Assembly: GCA_041591635.1 (NCBI GenBank)
Contig: JBFHRO010000025.1
Coordinates: forward strand, 1-22,800
DNA: 22,800 nucleotides
Source: JACKOD01 sp041591635
GTDB lineage: Bacteria > Pseudomonadota > Gammaproteobacteria > Pseudomonadales > Oleiphilaceae
Direction: 5' to 3'
Shown: positions 14,076-22,646 of the stretch, in pieces
Layout of the letters: every line of letters starts with the position of its first letter
Position numbering within the stretch: position 1 is the stretch's first letter
Made by a program: the position numbers and the translations under genes
The notes under the pieces: generated by a model
The model's database searches: none
Seen by the model: the letters and a program-made list of their open reading frames with translations, nothing else
What the model was told of the DNA's origin: nothing

Positions 14076-14912
14076 TCAACCAAGACGATCCACGTCTTGA
14101 TAATGAACTGTCACGGGCATTCGCTGACGCACATCCTGGAGTGAAGTGCGGCTGAGTTCCGCGCTGATCACGGCCTCACCCGTTGTTGCATGGGCCATAA
14201 CGACGCCCCAGGGATCAATGATCATGGAGTGCCCCCAGGTACTGCGCATCGGAGAATGAACCCCTCCCTGATTGGCGGCGATCACGTACACCTGATTCTC
14301 GATGGCGCGTGCCCGCAAGAGCACCTCCCAATGGGCGGCGCCCGTAAGGGCCGTAAATGCCGCGGGAACCACCACTATATCCGCGCCGGCAAGGCGCAAG
14401 CGCGCGTACAGAACGGGAAAGCGCAGGTCATAACAGATCGACAATCCGATCTTCCAGGAGTCGACCGCCAGGAGTGTCAGACTGTCTCCGGGCTCTATCT
14501 GGGCCGACTCGCGATACTGACCTTGCGCATCCGCGACTTCGACATCAAACAAATGAATCTTGTCGTACCGACCCGCTTCCTGCCCGTCAGGTGCAAAGCA
14601 CAGGCAGGCTGCACGCACCCGCGAATCCAGCGGCGTGCCATCCGGGCGTGCGGCCACCGGCAAGGAACCGGCAATCACATAGATCCCCAGCGCCTTCGCC
14701 TGCTGACTCAAAAACTGCCGGACTTCGCCCTCTGAAGTACGCTCCTGCTGCCCCAGACCCAACAGCGACGAGCTATCGAACAATGCGAAGTTTTCGGGCA
14801 GAACAACCAACTGCACGCCCTGACTCGCCGCCTCGACCAGCAAGGGCTGGCAACGACGCAGGTTCTCCTTCACATCCGGACCGCTAACCATCTGAATGGC
14901 GGCTACTTTCAT
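14076..14912 (-). CDS. Nit-type carbon-nitrogen hydrolase (probable deaminated glutathione amidase)
   Basis: Nitrilase-superfamily amidase with the full catalytic triad: Glu40 in VVLPENF, Lys118 in RYDKIHLFD and Cys160 in LSICYDLRFP. The CYDLRFP context and the neighbourhood fit the Nit1/YbeM-like branch, whose members hydrolyse deaminated glutathione as metabolite repair; I infer this substrate from similarity, and a general omega-amidase is the alternative. The length is 278 aa and the protein is cytoplasmic, with no signal peptide. I use ATG 14910-14912, with GGAG seven bases upstream; the preceding GTG codon is open too but adds only one residue. It is 43 bases after yhdP and is the last gene of the mre-rng cluster here. 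Confidence 0.88.
   Translation of the reverse strand: MKVAAIQMVSGPDVKENLRRCQPLLVEAASQGVQLVVLPENFALFDSSSLLGLGQQERTSEGEVRQFLSQQAKALGIYVIAGSLPVAARPDGTPLDSRVRAACLCFAPDGQEAGRYDKIHLFDVEVADAQGQYRESAQIEPGDSLTLLAVDSWKIGLSICYDLRFPVLYARLRLAGADIVVVPAAFTALTGAAHWEVLLRARAIENQVYVIAANQGGVHSPMRSTWGHSMIIDPWGVVMAHATTGEAVISAELSRTSLQDVRQRMPVTVHYQDVDRLG
14081..14099. repeat. Inverted repeat at the convergent darP / nit junction
   Basis: CAAGACG (14081-14087) and CGTCTTG (14093-14099) are perfect 7-base arms with a 5-base loop. They lie in the last codons of nit and 32 bases past the darP stop. Neither strand has a T-run after the stem, so this is at most a 3'-end-stabilising or Rho-linked hairpin shared by the two converging transcripts. 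Coding constraint on nit may explain part of it. Confidence 0.3.
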
Positions 14913-14955
14913 CACGCATCTCCGCTGCGGGTGACCCCTTGATCGAACCCTGCGA

Positions 14956-17900
14956 TTAGTTCAGGTTCAACTTGCTTCGATCAAACACGTTTTTGAGTTT
15001 CAGGTTGGGATCGTCAAACGGCCCCTTGATCAGATAGGTTGCACTGGTCAAGCGGCTTAAGGGTTCACCAATCAATTTGTCAATTACCCACAGCGCACCG
15101 CCAATCTGAGGTGCGCCCAGCAGGGTTACCGCCAGCGGCAGGTTTTTGGTGACCGGAATCACCACCACCATTTCCATATCCAGCGTCTGAGTATCCAGGC
15201 TAGCACTTCCGGTAAATTTGAAGCCGCTGGTCGTGCCCTGAATGGCCAAAGGCGATTCCAGAAACAAGGTGCCGTATTCAAGGCGGGCTTTACCCTCAAT
15301 CTGATCAAAACTGACACCTTTGACGTAAAGATCCGAGAAATCGAGTTGCAATCGGCGCGAAATGGAGTCGGCATTCAAGAGCCCGAATACTTTAAAGGCC
15401 TCGGCGGCATCCTTGCTTTCCAGCACTGTGCCCTTGCCGGTTTTCGCCGCCACGGTGCCCGACAGTTTTTTCATCTCGGCTGAAAAAGGATCGCCTGCCC
15501 ACACCAGCGCACTCTCAATGGCATAAGACTCCGTCTGGATCTGATCCGGTTTTCCCAGTAAGCGCGTCAGATCACTAAGATTCTTACCCTCGATCTGCCC
15601 GGTCAAAAGGGTTGTTTGCTGCCCGGAGGACTCCTCCAGCCAGGAGATGTGCCCCTGGAACTGGCTGCTGGCGCTTCCGTTTGTGTCATACAGCTTTCCC
15701 TGCAAATCCTGCATCGAAATACCCGCCGACTCTTTTCGGATGCGCGTACTCCAGTGCCCATGGTTGCGACCGTTATAAACAAGGCGTTTGATCTCAATGT
15801 CCATCTCGGCTACATCACCGGGCCTGAGCGCACGCACGGGTGACACCGGTTTTTCTTCTGCCGCACTGTTGATGGTCAAATGCTCCAGGTCGATTGTCAT
15901 TCGACGATTCGCGGTGGCAAAGGCAAGGCTGCCTTGCAGTTCGTCGGCGAAGATATTCAGGTGCCAGAAAGGCTCATCCCCGGGTTCGAGGCCCACTTGC
16001 ATATGAGTCTTGTTCAGGTCGCGCCCCCAGGCTTTGAAATGCTGAACATCCACTCTCAGGTCGATTTCATTGACCAACGGGGTTTCACTGGCTTTTTGCA
16101 TTTCGCGGGTCGCCAGCATGTCAAAATAATCGGTCCATTCATCAAGATTCGCGCGCTCGGTCGCGGCCCGCACCACCACTTTCTTGTCGGCAAGAAGATC
16201 ACGGGGATCGGCGCGAAGCCCGGATACACCGTTGGCGTCGCCCAGGAATATCCTCGCCTGCTGCAACTGCCCGTGACTCCAGTCGGTGGCGCCGTGAATG
16301 AGATGCCCCACCCTGAAATCCGTGCTGCCACCTTCGCTATAAAACAGCGTGCGACTGCTAAACGCCAGGGTGTCCTCTGCGCTCTTGGCAAAAGGCTTCG
16401 GCAACGATGAAGTAACTCCCCTTAAGGAACTGTCCAGTTGCAACTCGACCGGCGAACTCGCTGTGTCGCGAATAATCAACTGGGCCCTCAGGGGAAACTC
16501 GCCGCTCACGCCATAGTCATGGCCCAAACCTGAGAGCTTGACCAGATCCGCGCTACTCATGCGCGTATCCAGCGTCAACCGGGTGGCGGACTCGGCAGTG
16601 GCAATAGTGAGTTTTGCCGGTTTGTCGAGAAAACGCAGATTCAGGTCACGGGCCACCAGTCCTGACGCCGAAGCAATTCCCAGCAAACCGCTCATCGCCT
16701 CGAATTTCAGTCCTGACGGAAGATGCGTAACGTTGGCCCGCTGAAGCCGCAAGCCGACATCGTAAACCGGCGTCGCCTTCACATCGTCAAGTGGTAAGGA
16801 CAGTTTGACCTGGCCGGAAAAACCGCCAGAGAAATCCAGCATCGAGTTGATCGCCCGGGTGTTGGTACTCACCGGCGACTCGGCCAGCCACCAGCGCAAA
16901 TTGCTGGCCGAAGGCGACAAGCCTGCATCCACATCAAGCCAGCCATCGCCCTTGATCCCCGGCATGATCACACTGATGGCCTGCAAGGGTGTTCCCGCCA
17001 GTGTGGCACCGTTGCCTTGCAGAAACAGACGTGTGTCGTGGACCTCTACACGTCCGTTAAACTGCTCAATGGCCGGCCAGGCGGGGTCAAAGGCAATGGC
17101 AACATTGTCCAGTTCAAAATACATGGCGGAGTTAAAGCTGTTATCGGGGGCATCATCCTCAATCGACCCATACCCCAGATAAAAACCGTCCCGTACCTTG
17201 CCGGATTGCAGGGCAGTATCCAGCCAGTTCCAAAGCCCTTCACCCACCGAGTAAAAAGGCGTCAATCTGCTGGTCAGGTTCGCATTGGTATTGGCCACGG
17301 CGATCTTTAACAGCAAGGTGTCTTCGTGTTCCGGGCCGTTGAGTCGGGTTTCAAAATCGGCATACACAATGGCGCCATCGACCCAGTTCAGACGGATGCC
17401 TTTGGAATAGATGCGCGTTTCGGTATCGCTCATTTCCCAATCCACCTGAATCTGGGCTCTGGCAAAATCCCATCCCTCCTTGTAGAGGTTCGGGAATGCC
17501 ATACTCACCTGTTCACCATCCACAAGCACCGAACCCCAGCGCTCGTTCAGTTCCATATACCCCGCAAGATTCTTGCCGCTGGGTGCACCCCCGACAGCAT
17601 TGCAGGAAAGGGCATGAAAATTGGCTTTCAGCCGGAATACCTCCGAAGCCGGGTTCGAAGGCGAAGAAGTGGGCACAAACAACTCCCAGGCATCCAGCAT
17701 CCCCCGAGGCGCGTAATCCACCAGGGAAGCCTCGGCCGATGCCGGTAACACATGCAGCGCCTCAAGCAACTGTGCTGCAAAGGATACATCGAGCCGGTCG
17801 CCCCGCACGGCGATTCCCTTGTCATCCTGGCGCAGTGCCAACTGGGATTCTGACCAGCGCAATGCCCCCCACTGCATGCTCATACCACTGAGCTGCAACT

Positions 17901-18858
17901 CGGATTGGTCTGAGGAGCCCACCCAGAAGAACTGACCCCGCGCATTTTCCAGTGGGGCGACCGTGCCCTGTTCATGGCGCCAATGGATGCTCTTGAGTTC
18001 CAGATCCCCCTGCGCCATGACCAGCGCACCCGCGTAGAAATCCAGCCATGCCTGTCCACTGACATCAATGCTGGTCAGACGCAGGCCATTCCAGCTGTAG
18101 GCATCCAGGAAATCATCCAGAAATTCCCCCGACAACCACTGCACCCACAGCTTGCCAGAAAAGCCCTGACTCGACAGGCGATCAACCCCTTTCATTGAAA
18201 ACCGCAGAAATGGCTGTTCGATACCCGGAACAAAAGCCTCGCCGCTGGCGTGCAAGAAACCCTGTTCAAACAGCACATGCGCCTGAGGAATGCGCCAGTG
18301 CACTTGCGTTTCCCGGCGGCTGTTGACAATCAGATCGACATCAGAGATCTGCAGGCTGGGCTGATCTATCCAGGCGAGATAAGTTGTGACATCAACATCG
18401 GGCGCCTGATCTTTGTTGTCGAGGTTTTCACCCAAACCTTCCAAGGCCCATTTGCCGGCATCATTCTGTACCAGATGGATAGTCAGCCCATTGACCTCCG
18501 CCGTTTTGAGCTGGATACGCCCCTTGATCAAGGTATCAAGCACCGACAAATGGAGGAAAATCTTTTTCAGGCGAATGGCGCCCTCACCCGACTGCGTCCG
18601 GGCGGAATTCGACGCGGGAATGAAGGCCACGTCTTCCAGTGCAATTTGCGGATCAAACCCTGCCCAACTGCCCCGCAGCGCGCCAATGGTGATCACCGAC
18701 CCGGTTTTTTCGGCAAGAAAATCCTGCAGCGACTCCCGGTACACGGAAACCGCCGGCCAGAACTGATGTCCGACAACCACATACAACGCCGTCAGCACCA
18801 GAAGAACCATGCAGGTCTTCCAGAACATATTGGCGAAAAACAGCATCAACCTCTGCAT
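14956..18858 (-). CDS. yhdP: YhdP, AsmA-like envelope phospholipid transport protein
   Basis: Very large inner-membrane-anchored periplasmic protein (1300 aa; E. coli 1266), one of the TamB/YhdP/YdbH group thought to form a hydrophobic groove carrying phospholipids to the outer membrane. A single N-terminal transmembrane helix (about residues 8-30) is followed by repeated beta-rich segments. The DUF3971 region begins with SVYRESLQDFLAEKTG and GALRGSWAGFDP. The AsmA-like C-terminal domain is at about 1130-1290, with SISRRLQLDFSDLYVKGVSFDQIEG (split), TLDMEMVVVIPVTKNLPLA and ATYLIKGPFDDP. GGGAG lies 8 bases before the ATG. The gene is 45 bases after rng and 43 before nit. With mlaFEDCB, the window encodes phospholipid traffic in both directions. 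Confidence 0.95.
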   Translation of the reverse strand: MQRLMLFFANMFWKTCMVLLVLTALYVVVGHQFWPAVSVYRESLQDFLAEKTGSVITIGALRGSWAGFDPQIALEDVAFIPASNSARTQSGEGAIRLKKIFLHLSVLDTLIKGRIQLKTAEVNGLTIHLVQNDAGKWALEGLGENLDNKDQAPDVDVTTYLAWIDQPSLQISDVDLIVNSRRETQVHWRIPQAHVLFEQGFLHASGEAFVPGIEQPFLRFSMKGVDRLSSQGFSGKLWVQWLSGEFLDDFLDAYSWNGLRLTSIDVSGQAWLDFYAGALVMAQGDLELKSIHWRHEQGTVAPLENARGQFFWVGSSDQSELQLSGMSMQWGALRWSESQLALRQDDKGIAVRGDRLDVSFAAQLLEALHVLPASAEASLVDYAPRGMLDAWELFVPTSSPSNPASEVFRLKANFHALSCNAVGGAPSGKNLAGYMELNERWGSVLVDGEQVSMAFPNLYKEGWDFARAQIQVDWEMSDTETRIYSKGIRLNWVDGAIVYADFETRLNGPEHEDTLLLKIAVANTNANLTSRLTPFYSVGEGLWNWLDTALQSGKVRDGFYLGYGSIEDDAPDNSFNSAMYFELDNVAIAFDPAWPAIEQFNGRVEVHDTRLFLQGNGATLAGTPLQAISVIMPGIKGDGWLDVDAGLSPSASNLRWWLAESPVSTNTRAINSMLDFSGGFSGQVKLSLPLDDVKATPVYDVGLRLQRANVTHLPSGLKFEAMSGLLGIASASGLVARDLNLRFLDKPAKLTIATAESATRLTLDTRMSSADLVKLSGLGHDYGVSGEFPLRAQLIIRDTASSPVELQLDSSLRGVTSSLPKPFAKSAEDTLAFSSRTLFYSEGGSTDFRVGHLIHGATDWSHGQLQQARIFLGDANGVSGLRADPRDLLADKKVVVRAATERANLDEWTDYFDMLATREMQKASETPLVNEIDLRVDVQHFKAWGRDLNKTHMQVGLEPGDEPFWHLNIFADELQGSLAFATANRRMTIDLEHLTINSAAEEKPVSPVRALRPGDVAEMDIEIKRLVYNGRNHGHWSTRIRKESAGISMQDLQGKLYDTNGSASSQFQGHISWLEESSGQQTTLLTGQIEGKNLSDLTRLLGKPDQIQTESYAIESALVWAGDPFSAEMKKLSGTVAAKTGKGTVLESKDAAEAFKVFGLLNADSISRRLQLDFSDLYVKGVSFDQIEGKARLEYGTLFLESPLAIQGTTSGFKFTGSASLDTQTLDMEMVVVIPVTKNLPLAVTLLGAPQIGGALWVIDKLIGEPLSRLTSATYLIKGPFDDPNLKLKNVFDRSKLNLN

Positions 18859-18903
18859 GCACCCATCTCCCTGGCGTACAAGGAAGTCTGTCGTAATCCG
18901 ATG

Positions 18904-20391
18904 TTACAGGAGCACCACGTCATACTGGTCCTGGCTGTAAACGACCTCTACCTGAAACTTGATGCTCTTGCCTATGAACGACTCAAGATCTGCCACGCTA
19001 TCGGACTCCTCATCCAGCAAACGATCAATCACGCATTGCGACGCCATGACCAGGTAGCCATTGGCATCGTAGGCGCGATTGATGCGCAGGATTTCTCGCA
19101 AAATCTCATAACACACGGTTTCCGCTGTTTTGAGCTGACCACTGCCAAGGCACACAGGGCAGGCCTCACACAGGAGTTGCCCCAGACTCTCGGTGGTGCG
19201 CTTGCGTGTCATTTCGACCAGTCCCAGCTCCGAGACACAACTGATTTTCAGCTTGGCGTGATCGCGCTCGAGCATTTTCTCCAGCATTCGCAGCACAAGA
19301 CGCTGGTGTTCCGGGTCTTCCATGTCGATAAAATCGATAATGATAATTCCGCCCAGATTACGCAGCCGCAACTGGCGGCTGATAGCCCTGGCGGCTTCCA
19401 GATTGGTTTTGAAAATGGTTTCCTCAAGATTCTTGTGTCCGACAAATGCCCCCGTATTGACGTCAATGGTGGTCATGGCTTCCGTCTGGTCGATAATGAG
19501 ATAGCCTCCTGACTTGAGCTGCACCTTGCGCCCCAGCGCCTTCTGGATTTCATCCTCAACCGAATACAAATCAAACAAGGGGCGCTCACCTGGGTAATAC
19601 TCCAGGCGGTCCGCGACATCAATCAGAAACTCTTCACTGAACTCCTTGACCCGTTGATAGCTTTCGCGGGAATCGATACGTATCTTTTCGGTTTCAGGGC
19701 GCACCTGATCCCGGATGATGCGCACAAATAACGGCAGATCCTGGTAAATCACCGTGGGCACCGCCGCTTTGGCTATTTTCGCATCGAGGCGCTCCCACAA
19801 GCGCTTGAGGTACGCCACATCAGCGCTGAGCTCACCATCCCCTGCCCCTTCGGCAGCCGTGCGAATAATAAATCCACCCTGGCCAGCAAGGCCGTTATCG
19901 GCGGCGTGGGTTTCCACCATGGCACGCAGACGCTCGCGTTCGCTTTCGTTCTCGATTCGTTGTGAAATGCCAACATGACAGGTGTTGGGCATATACACCA
20001 GATACCGGGAAGGTATAGACAGGTGAGTGGTAAGGCGCGCTCCCTTGGAGCCAATGGGGTCTTTGGTTACCTGAACCACCAGCGACTGGCCCTCACGCAG
20101 CAACGTACTTATTTCAAGTGGCTGTCGTAACGGTGCCGAAGACGGCGACTCGTCTCCGGTATCGGCTTTGACAATGTCAGAGGCATGGATAAACGCAGCA
20201 CGCTCCAGACCAATATCGACAAAGGCTGCCTCCATGCCCGGCAACACTCTGACCACCTTGCCTTTGTAGATGTTGCCAACAATGCCTTTGCTGCGGGTGC
20301 GCTCAATGAACACTTCCTGCAGCATGCCATTTTCGATGAGGGCAACCCGGGTTTCGACCGGGGTTACATTAATGAGTAGTTCTTCGCTCAT
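18904..20391 (-). CDS. rng: RNase G, endoribonuclease
   Basis: RNase E/G-family endonuclease that matures the 16S rRNA 5' end and cleaves selected mRNAs. An S1 domain (about residues 35-128, with GNIYKGKVVRVLPGMEAAFVDIG split over it) is followed by the 5'-sensor region. The catalytic metal-binding aspartates are Asp310 in TIDVNTG and Asp353 in IIIDFIDM. The Zn-link motif is CPVCLGSG (Cys411 and Cys414). The length of 495 aa (E. coli 489) with no C-terminal scaffold tail separates it from RNase E. The ATG (20389-20391) overlaps the maf TGA by 4 bases. The mreBCD-maf-rng-yhdP order is the classical gammaproteobacterial one. Confidence 0.97.
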   Translation of the reverse strand: MSEELLINVTPVETRVALIENGMLQEVFIERTRSKGIVGNIYKGKVVRVLPGMEAAFVDIGLERAAFIHASDIVKADTGDESPSSAPLRQPLEISTLLREGQSLVVQVTKDPIGSKGARLTTHLSIPSRYLVYMPNTCHVGISQRIENESERERLRAMVETHAADNGLAGQGGFIIRTAAEGAGDGELSADVAYLKRLWERLDAKIAKAAVPTVIYQDLPLFVRIIRDQVRPETEKIRIDSRESYQRVKEFSEEFLIDVADRLEYYPGERPLFDLYSVEDEIQKALGRKVQLKSGGYLIIDQTEAMTTIDVNTGAFVGHKNLEETIFKTNLEAARAISRQLRLRNLGGIIIIDFIDMEDPEHQRLVLRMLEKMLERDHAKLKISCVSELGLVEMTRKRTTESLGQLLCEACPVCLGSGQLKTAETVCYEILREILRINRAYDANGYLVMASQCVIDRLLDEESDSVADLESFIGKSIKFQVEVVYSQDQYDVVLL

Positions 20392-21026
20392 GAGTCAATT
20401 CCACGCGCTGCATTGCCAGCATCAATCGACCGGCTCAAGCCGGTGGCAATTCCAACCCGATCAAACAGCGCCGCCGTCTCGGCAAGCGGCAATCCCACTA
20501 CCCCTGTGAAACTGCCTTCAATTCTGTTCACGAACATGGCACCCAACCCTTGAATCGCATAACCACCTGCCTTGCCAGCGGGTTCGCCAGTACGCCAGTA
20601 GGCGTCTATTTCACCTGCACTTAACTCCCTGAACGACACCTTGGTCGATACCAGACAGCTGTGCATTTCAAGCTCAGGTGCTCGAGGCGAGGCCCGCCTG
20701 AGCAAACACACGGCCGTTAGCACCTCGTGGGTTTGCCCCGACAATTGACGCAACATGCGACAAGCATCGGCCTGCGACGCAGGCTTCCCAAACACCGCTT
20801 GCTCAAGCACCACTTCAGTGTCCGCTCCCAGAATCCAGATACCTGGCGGATATTTGATCACTACGGCTTGCGCCTTGGATCGCGCTACACGAACTACGTA
20901 GTCAGCGGGCGATTCCCCTGTGCGCCAGAGTTCTTCAGCCGAGCTCACATCCACCTGAAAACGCACACCGATTTGATCAAGCAACTCCCTGCGTCTGGGA
21001 GACCCTGAAGCCAATATCAAACTCAT
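20388..21026 (-). CDS. maf: Maf family nucleotide pyrophosphatase (YhdE-type)
   Basis: House-cleaning NTP pyrophosphatase, probably hydrolysing dTTP, UTP and modified pyrimidine nucleotides, and historically linked to septum inhibition. Motifs present are the N-terminal ASGSPRRRELL (residues 6-16), ILGADTEVV with catalytic Asp69, FGKP (79-82), QLSGQTHEV and GEPAGKAGGYAIQGLGAMFV. The usual Asp before KAG is Gly here, a substitution seen as ordinary variation outside the catalytic Asp. GVVGLPLAET is near the end. The length of 212 aa is slightly above E. coli YhdE (197) because of a C-terminal extension. GAGGAA lies about 8 bases before the ATG. It overlaps rng by 4 bases. Confidence 0.94.
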   Translation of the reverse strand: MSLILASGSPRRRELLDQIGVRFQVDVSSAEELWRTGESPADYVVRVARSKAQAVVIKYPPGIWILGADTEVVLEQAVFGKPASQADACRMLRQLSGQTHEVLTAVCLLRRASPRAPELEMHSCLVSTKVSFRELSAGEIDAYWRTGEPAGKAGGYAIQGLGAMFVNRIEGSFTGVVGLPLAETAALFDRVGIATGLSRSIDAGNAARGIDS

Positions 21027-21091
21027 GACAAGGTTCCTCTATCCGAAGCAGCAGTTTAATCAAGCTACCGTTAGACCGGGCAGCCATTACT

Positions 21092-21565
21092 TTACTTTCG
21101 TAGCAGTTTTTCCATAAACACCGATAACACCGGCCAGCAAATCGCACTCGATACGGCGGGCAACAGATAGCCAAAGCCGGCCACCGAATGACCGGTCACG
21201 CTGCGCAACAGCTGCTCGATCATCAAACCCACGCCTATGACCATGAAAACCATAAAGGATTGCTGAAAGATCGGAAAGAGCCTCAGCCGCTGCTGCAGAA
21301 TCAGCACCAGGTAGGCCGTCATTGCCAGAATCAAGCCGTTAACACCCAGAAGCTTGCCTTCCAGAACATCCAGCAGTATTCCCACCCACCAGGCAAAAAT
21401 AACGCCGACAGAGGCAGGAGATCGCAGCGTCCAGTAAAACACCGTGATAGCCAACCATTCCGGACGCCAGACAGCCAGCCATAGCGGCAATTCGATGACG
21501 CTGAAAACGAATGCGCAGAAACAGGTGACAAACAACCATCGCCAATCCATGCCCAGCGCTGTCAT
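21092..21565 (-). CDS. mreD: MreD, rod-shape-determining membrane protein
   Basis: Integral inner-membrane subunit of the Rod (elongasome) complex that, with MreC, regulates the PBP2-RodA peptidoglycan synthase. The length of 157 aa compares with 162 in E. coli. About five hydrophobic segments span the protein. Family features visible are LPLWLAVWRPEWLAITVFYW (split, about 26-46) and GILLDVLEGKLLGVNGLILAM-type residues (about 62-84), including the conserved DVLEG-LLG region. The ATG (21563-21565) overlaps the mreC TGA by 4 bases. It is followed by maf after 65 bases. Confidence 0.95.
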   Translation of the reverse strand: MTALGMDWRWLFVTCFCAFVFSVIELPLWLAVWRPEWLAITVFYWTLRSPASVGVIFAWWVGILLDVLEGKLLGVNGLILAMTAYLVLILQQRLRLFPIFQQSFMVFMVIGVGLMIEQLLRSVTGHSVAGFGYLLPAVSSAICWPVLSVFMEKLLRK

Positions 21566-22419
21566 GGCTTGCTCCCTGCAGGTTTGTCGGTGACGGTCGT
21601 GCGTTGACGGTTCACGACCAGAAGCAGGCGACTTTGATTGAGCGCCGCCTGAGGTGTTGCTGTGACCGAGGAAAACGGCTGCCCCGGATCATGCTCAACC
21701 TTGATCACAGTCGCCACCGGATAGCCACGCGGAAACCGGCCACCCAGGCCGGAGCTGACCAGCAAATCACCAATCTGGATGTCCGCCGTATCCGGCACAT
21801 TGGCCAACTCGATTTCATCGAGTCGACCAACGCCGTAGGCGATCGCCCGAACACCGTTGCGGTTCACCTGGACAGGCACCGCATGGCTGCTATCCGAAAT
21901 CAGCAACACCCGACTGGTATACTCGCCAGCTTCAATCACCTGCCCCATCAGCCCGCTGGCATCGAGCACCGCATTTCCGACACGAATGCCGTCACTCATG
22001 CCCTTGTTAATCACCACCTGGTGCGAGAAAGGATCCGGGTTGACACCAATCAGCTCGGCCACAACGACGGTATCATCAACAATGCTTGATGCATTGAGCA
22101 ATTCCCGCAACCGGTTGTTTTCCGCAATGACGGAGTTGTATTTCTGGGCTTTGCGCTCGAGCACCAGCATGCGCGACTCAAGCAACCCCACCTGGGTCTC
22201 AAGTTCGTGCTTGGATGTGGTGGCGTTATGAAACCAGGCCGTGGCCTTGACAGGGAAAGTGCTCACCCAGTGGATAGGCGTTAGCACGACGCCCAGGCTT
22301 TTTCGAATGAAGTCAGCGCGGCCAAAGTGATAATCAAGAGTAAAAAGTGCACAAGAAAAAACGACTGCTAACACCAGTCGATACCCAACGAAAGGGCCTT
22401 GGGTAAAAATCGTCTTAAT
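21562..22419 (-). CDS. mreC: MreC, rod-shape-determining protein (ATT start proposed)
   Basis: Bitopic periplasmic scaffold that activates PBP2-RodA within the elongasome. A short cytoplasmic N-terminus is followed by a transmembrane helix (about residues 13-29), a coiled coil (about 66-108, ending SVIAENNRLRELL) and the double beta-barrel domain with VVINKGMSDGIRVGNAVLD, GLMGQV, LLISDSSHAVPVQVNR and GDLLVSSGLGGRFPRGYPVA. Homologues begin MKxIFxxGP; here that position is an ATT codon (22417-22419) reading xKTIFTQGPFVGYRL. A strong GAGGAG (22426-22431) lies exactly 6 bases upstream. The frame continues to an ATG at 22542 and one at 22473, but neither has a Shine-Dalgarno and the added residues do not resemble MreC. 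With the ATT start it is 285 aa. Confidence 0.93.
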   Translation of the reverse strand: MKTIFTQGPFVGYRLVLAVVFSCALFTLDYHFGRADFIRKSLGVVLTPIHWVSTFPVKATAWFHNATTSKHELETQVGLLESRMLVLERKAQKYNSVIAENNRLRELLNASSIVDDTVVVAELIGVNPDPFSHQVVINKGMSDGIRVGNAVLDASGLMGQVIEAGEYTSRVLLISDSSHAVPVQVNRNGVRAIAYGVGRLDEIELANVPDTADIQIGDLLVSSGLGGRFPRGYPVATVIKVEHDPGQPFSSVTATPQAALNQSRLLLVVNRQRTTVTDKPAGSKP

Positions 22420-22425
22420 GGTTTT

Positions 22426-22431
22426 CTCCTC
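22426..22431 (-). promoter_or_regulatory. Shine-Dalgarno supporting the mreC ATT start
   Basis: GAGGAG on the minus strand, 6 bases before ATT 22419. No ATG, GTG or TTG occurs at a usable distance in the mreC frame, so this site is the main sequence evidence for the non-canonical start. Confidence 0.65.
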
Positions 22432-22474
22432 AAAACCTGCTTCACGACATGCAGCGCTTACGCCATTCACCATA

Positions 22475-22500
22475 GGCCAGATCAGACTATCTGGCCAGAT
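22475..22500. repeat. Nested palindromes in the mreB-mreC gap
   Basis: GGCCAGAT (22475-22482), CAGACT, ATCTGGCC (22489-22496) is a perfect 8-base inverted repeat with a 6-base loop. The right half also forms a 12-base palindrome ATCTGGCCAGAT (22489-22500), so GGCCAGAT occurs twice, 18 bases apart. It lies 56 bases upstream of the proposed mreC start. No T-run follows on the minus strand. It may be an mRNA hairpin that limits mreC expression or a protein-binding site. Confidence 0.5.
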
Positions 22501-22612
22501 TACAGGACACGGAGAAGCACGACGAAGGATCGTGAATCGCAAAGAAGCGATCGGGCAGCATCACAGCACGGCAGAAAGAACCGCTTTTCGGCACCAACAG
22601 TAATACGACCCG

Positions 22613-22637
22613 GCCCACTCAGCGCTTCAGACTGGGC
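22613..22637 (-). other. Imperfect hairpin just downstream of mreB
   Basis: GCCCA (22613-22617) and TGGGC (22633-22637) pair, and the stem extends by two pairs past a G-G mismatch. It begins about 10 bases after the mreB stop. There is no T-run after the stem, so it is not a standard terminator; it could stabilise a monocistronic mreB mRNA. Confidence 0.25.
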
Positions 22638-22646
22638 AAAACCGGT

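Noticed and set aside
18250..19512. 420-codon open frame on the plus strand across yhdP and rng
   Set aside because: It is antisense to two well-supported genes, its product is rich in Gln, His and Asn without a recognisable domain, and it has no ribosome binding site. It is a reading-frame shadow; the same holds for long antisense frames over mlaC, yrbG, kdsD and mgtE.
20388..21026. Maf lacking the usual Asp before KAG as a possibly inactive enzyme
   Set aside because: The catalytic Asp69 and the other motifs are intact, and this position looks variable, so there is no good sign of inactivation.
22420..22542. N-terminal extension of MreC from ATG 22542
   Set aside because: The extra 41 residues do not resemble MreC, there is no ribosome binding site, and the sequence is better explained as an intergenic leader.
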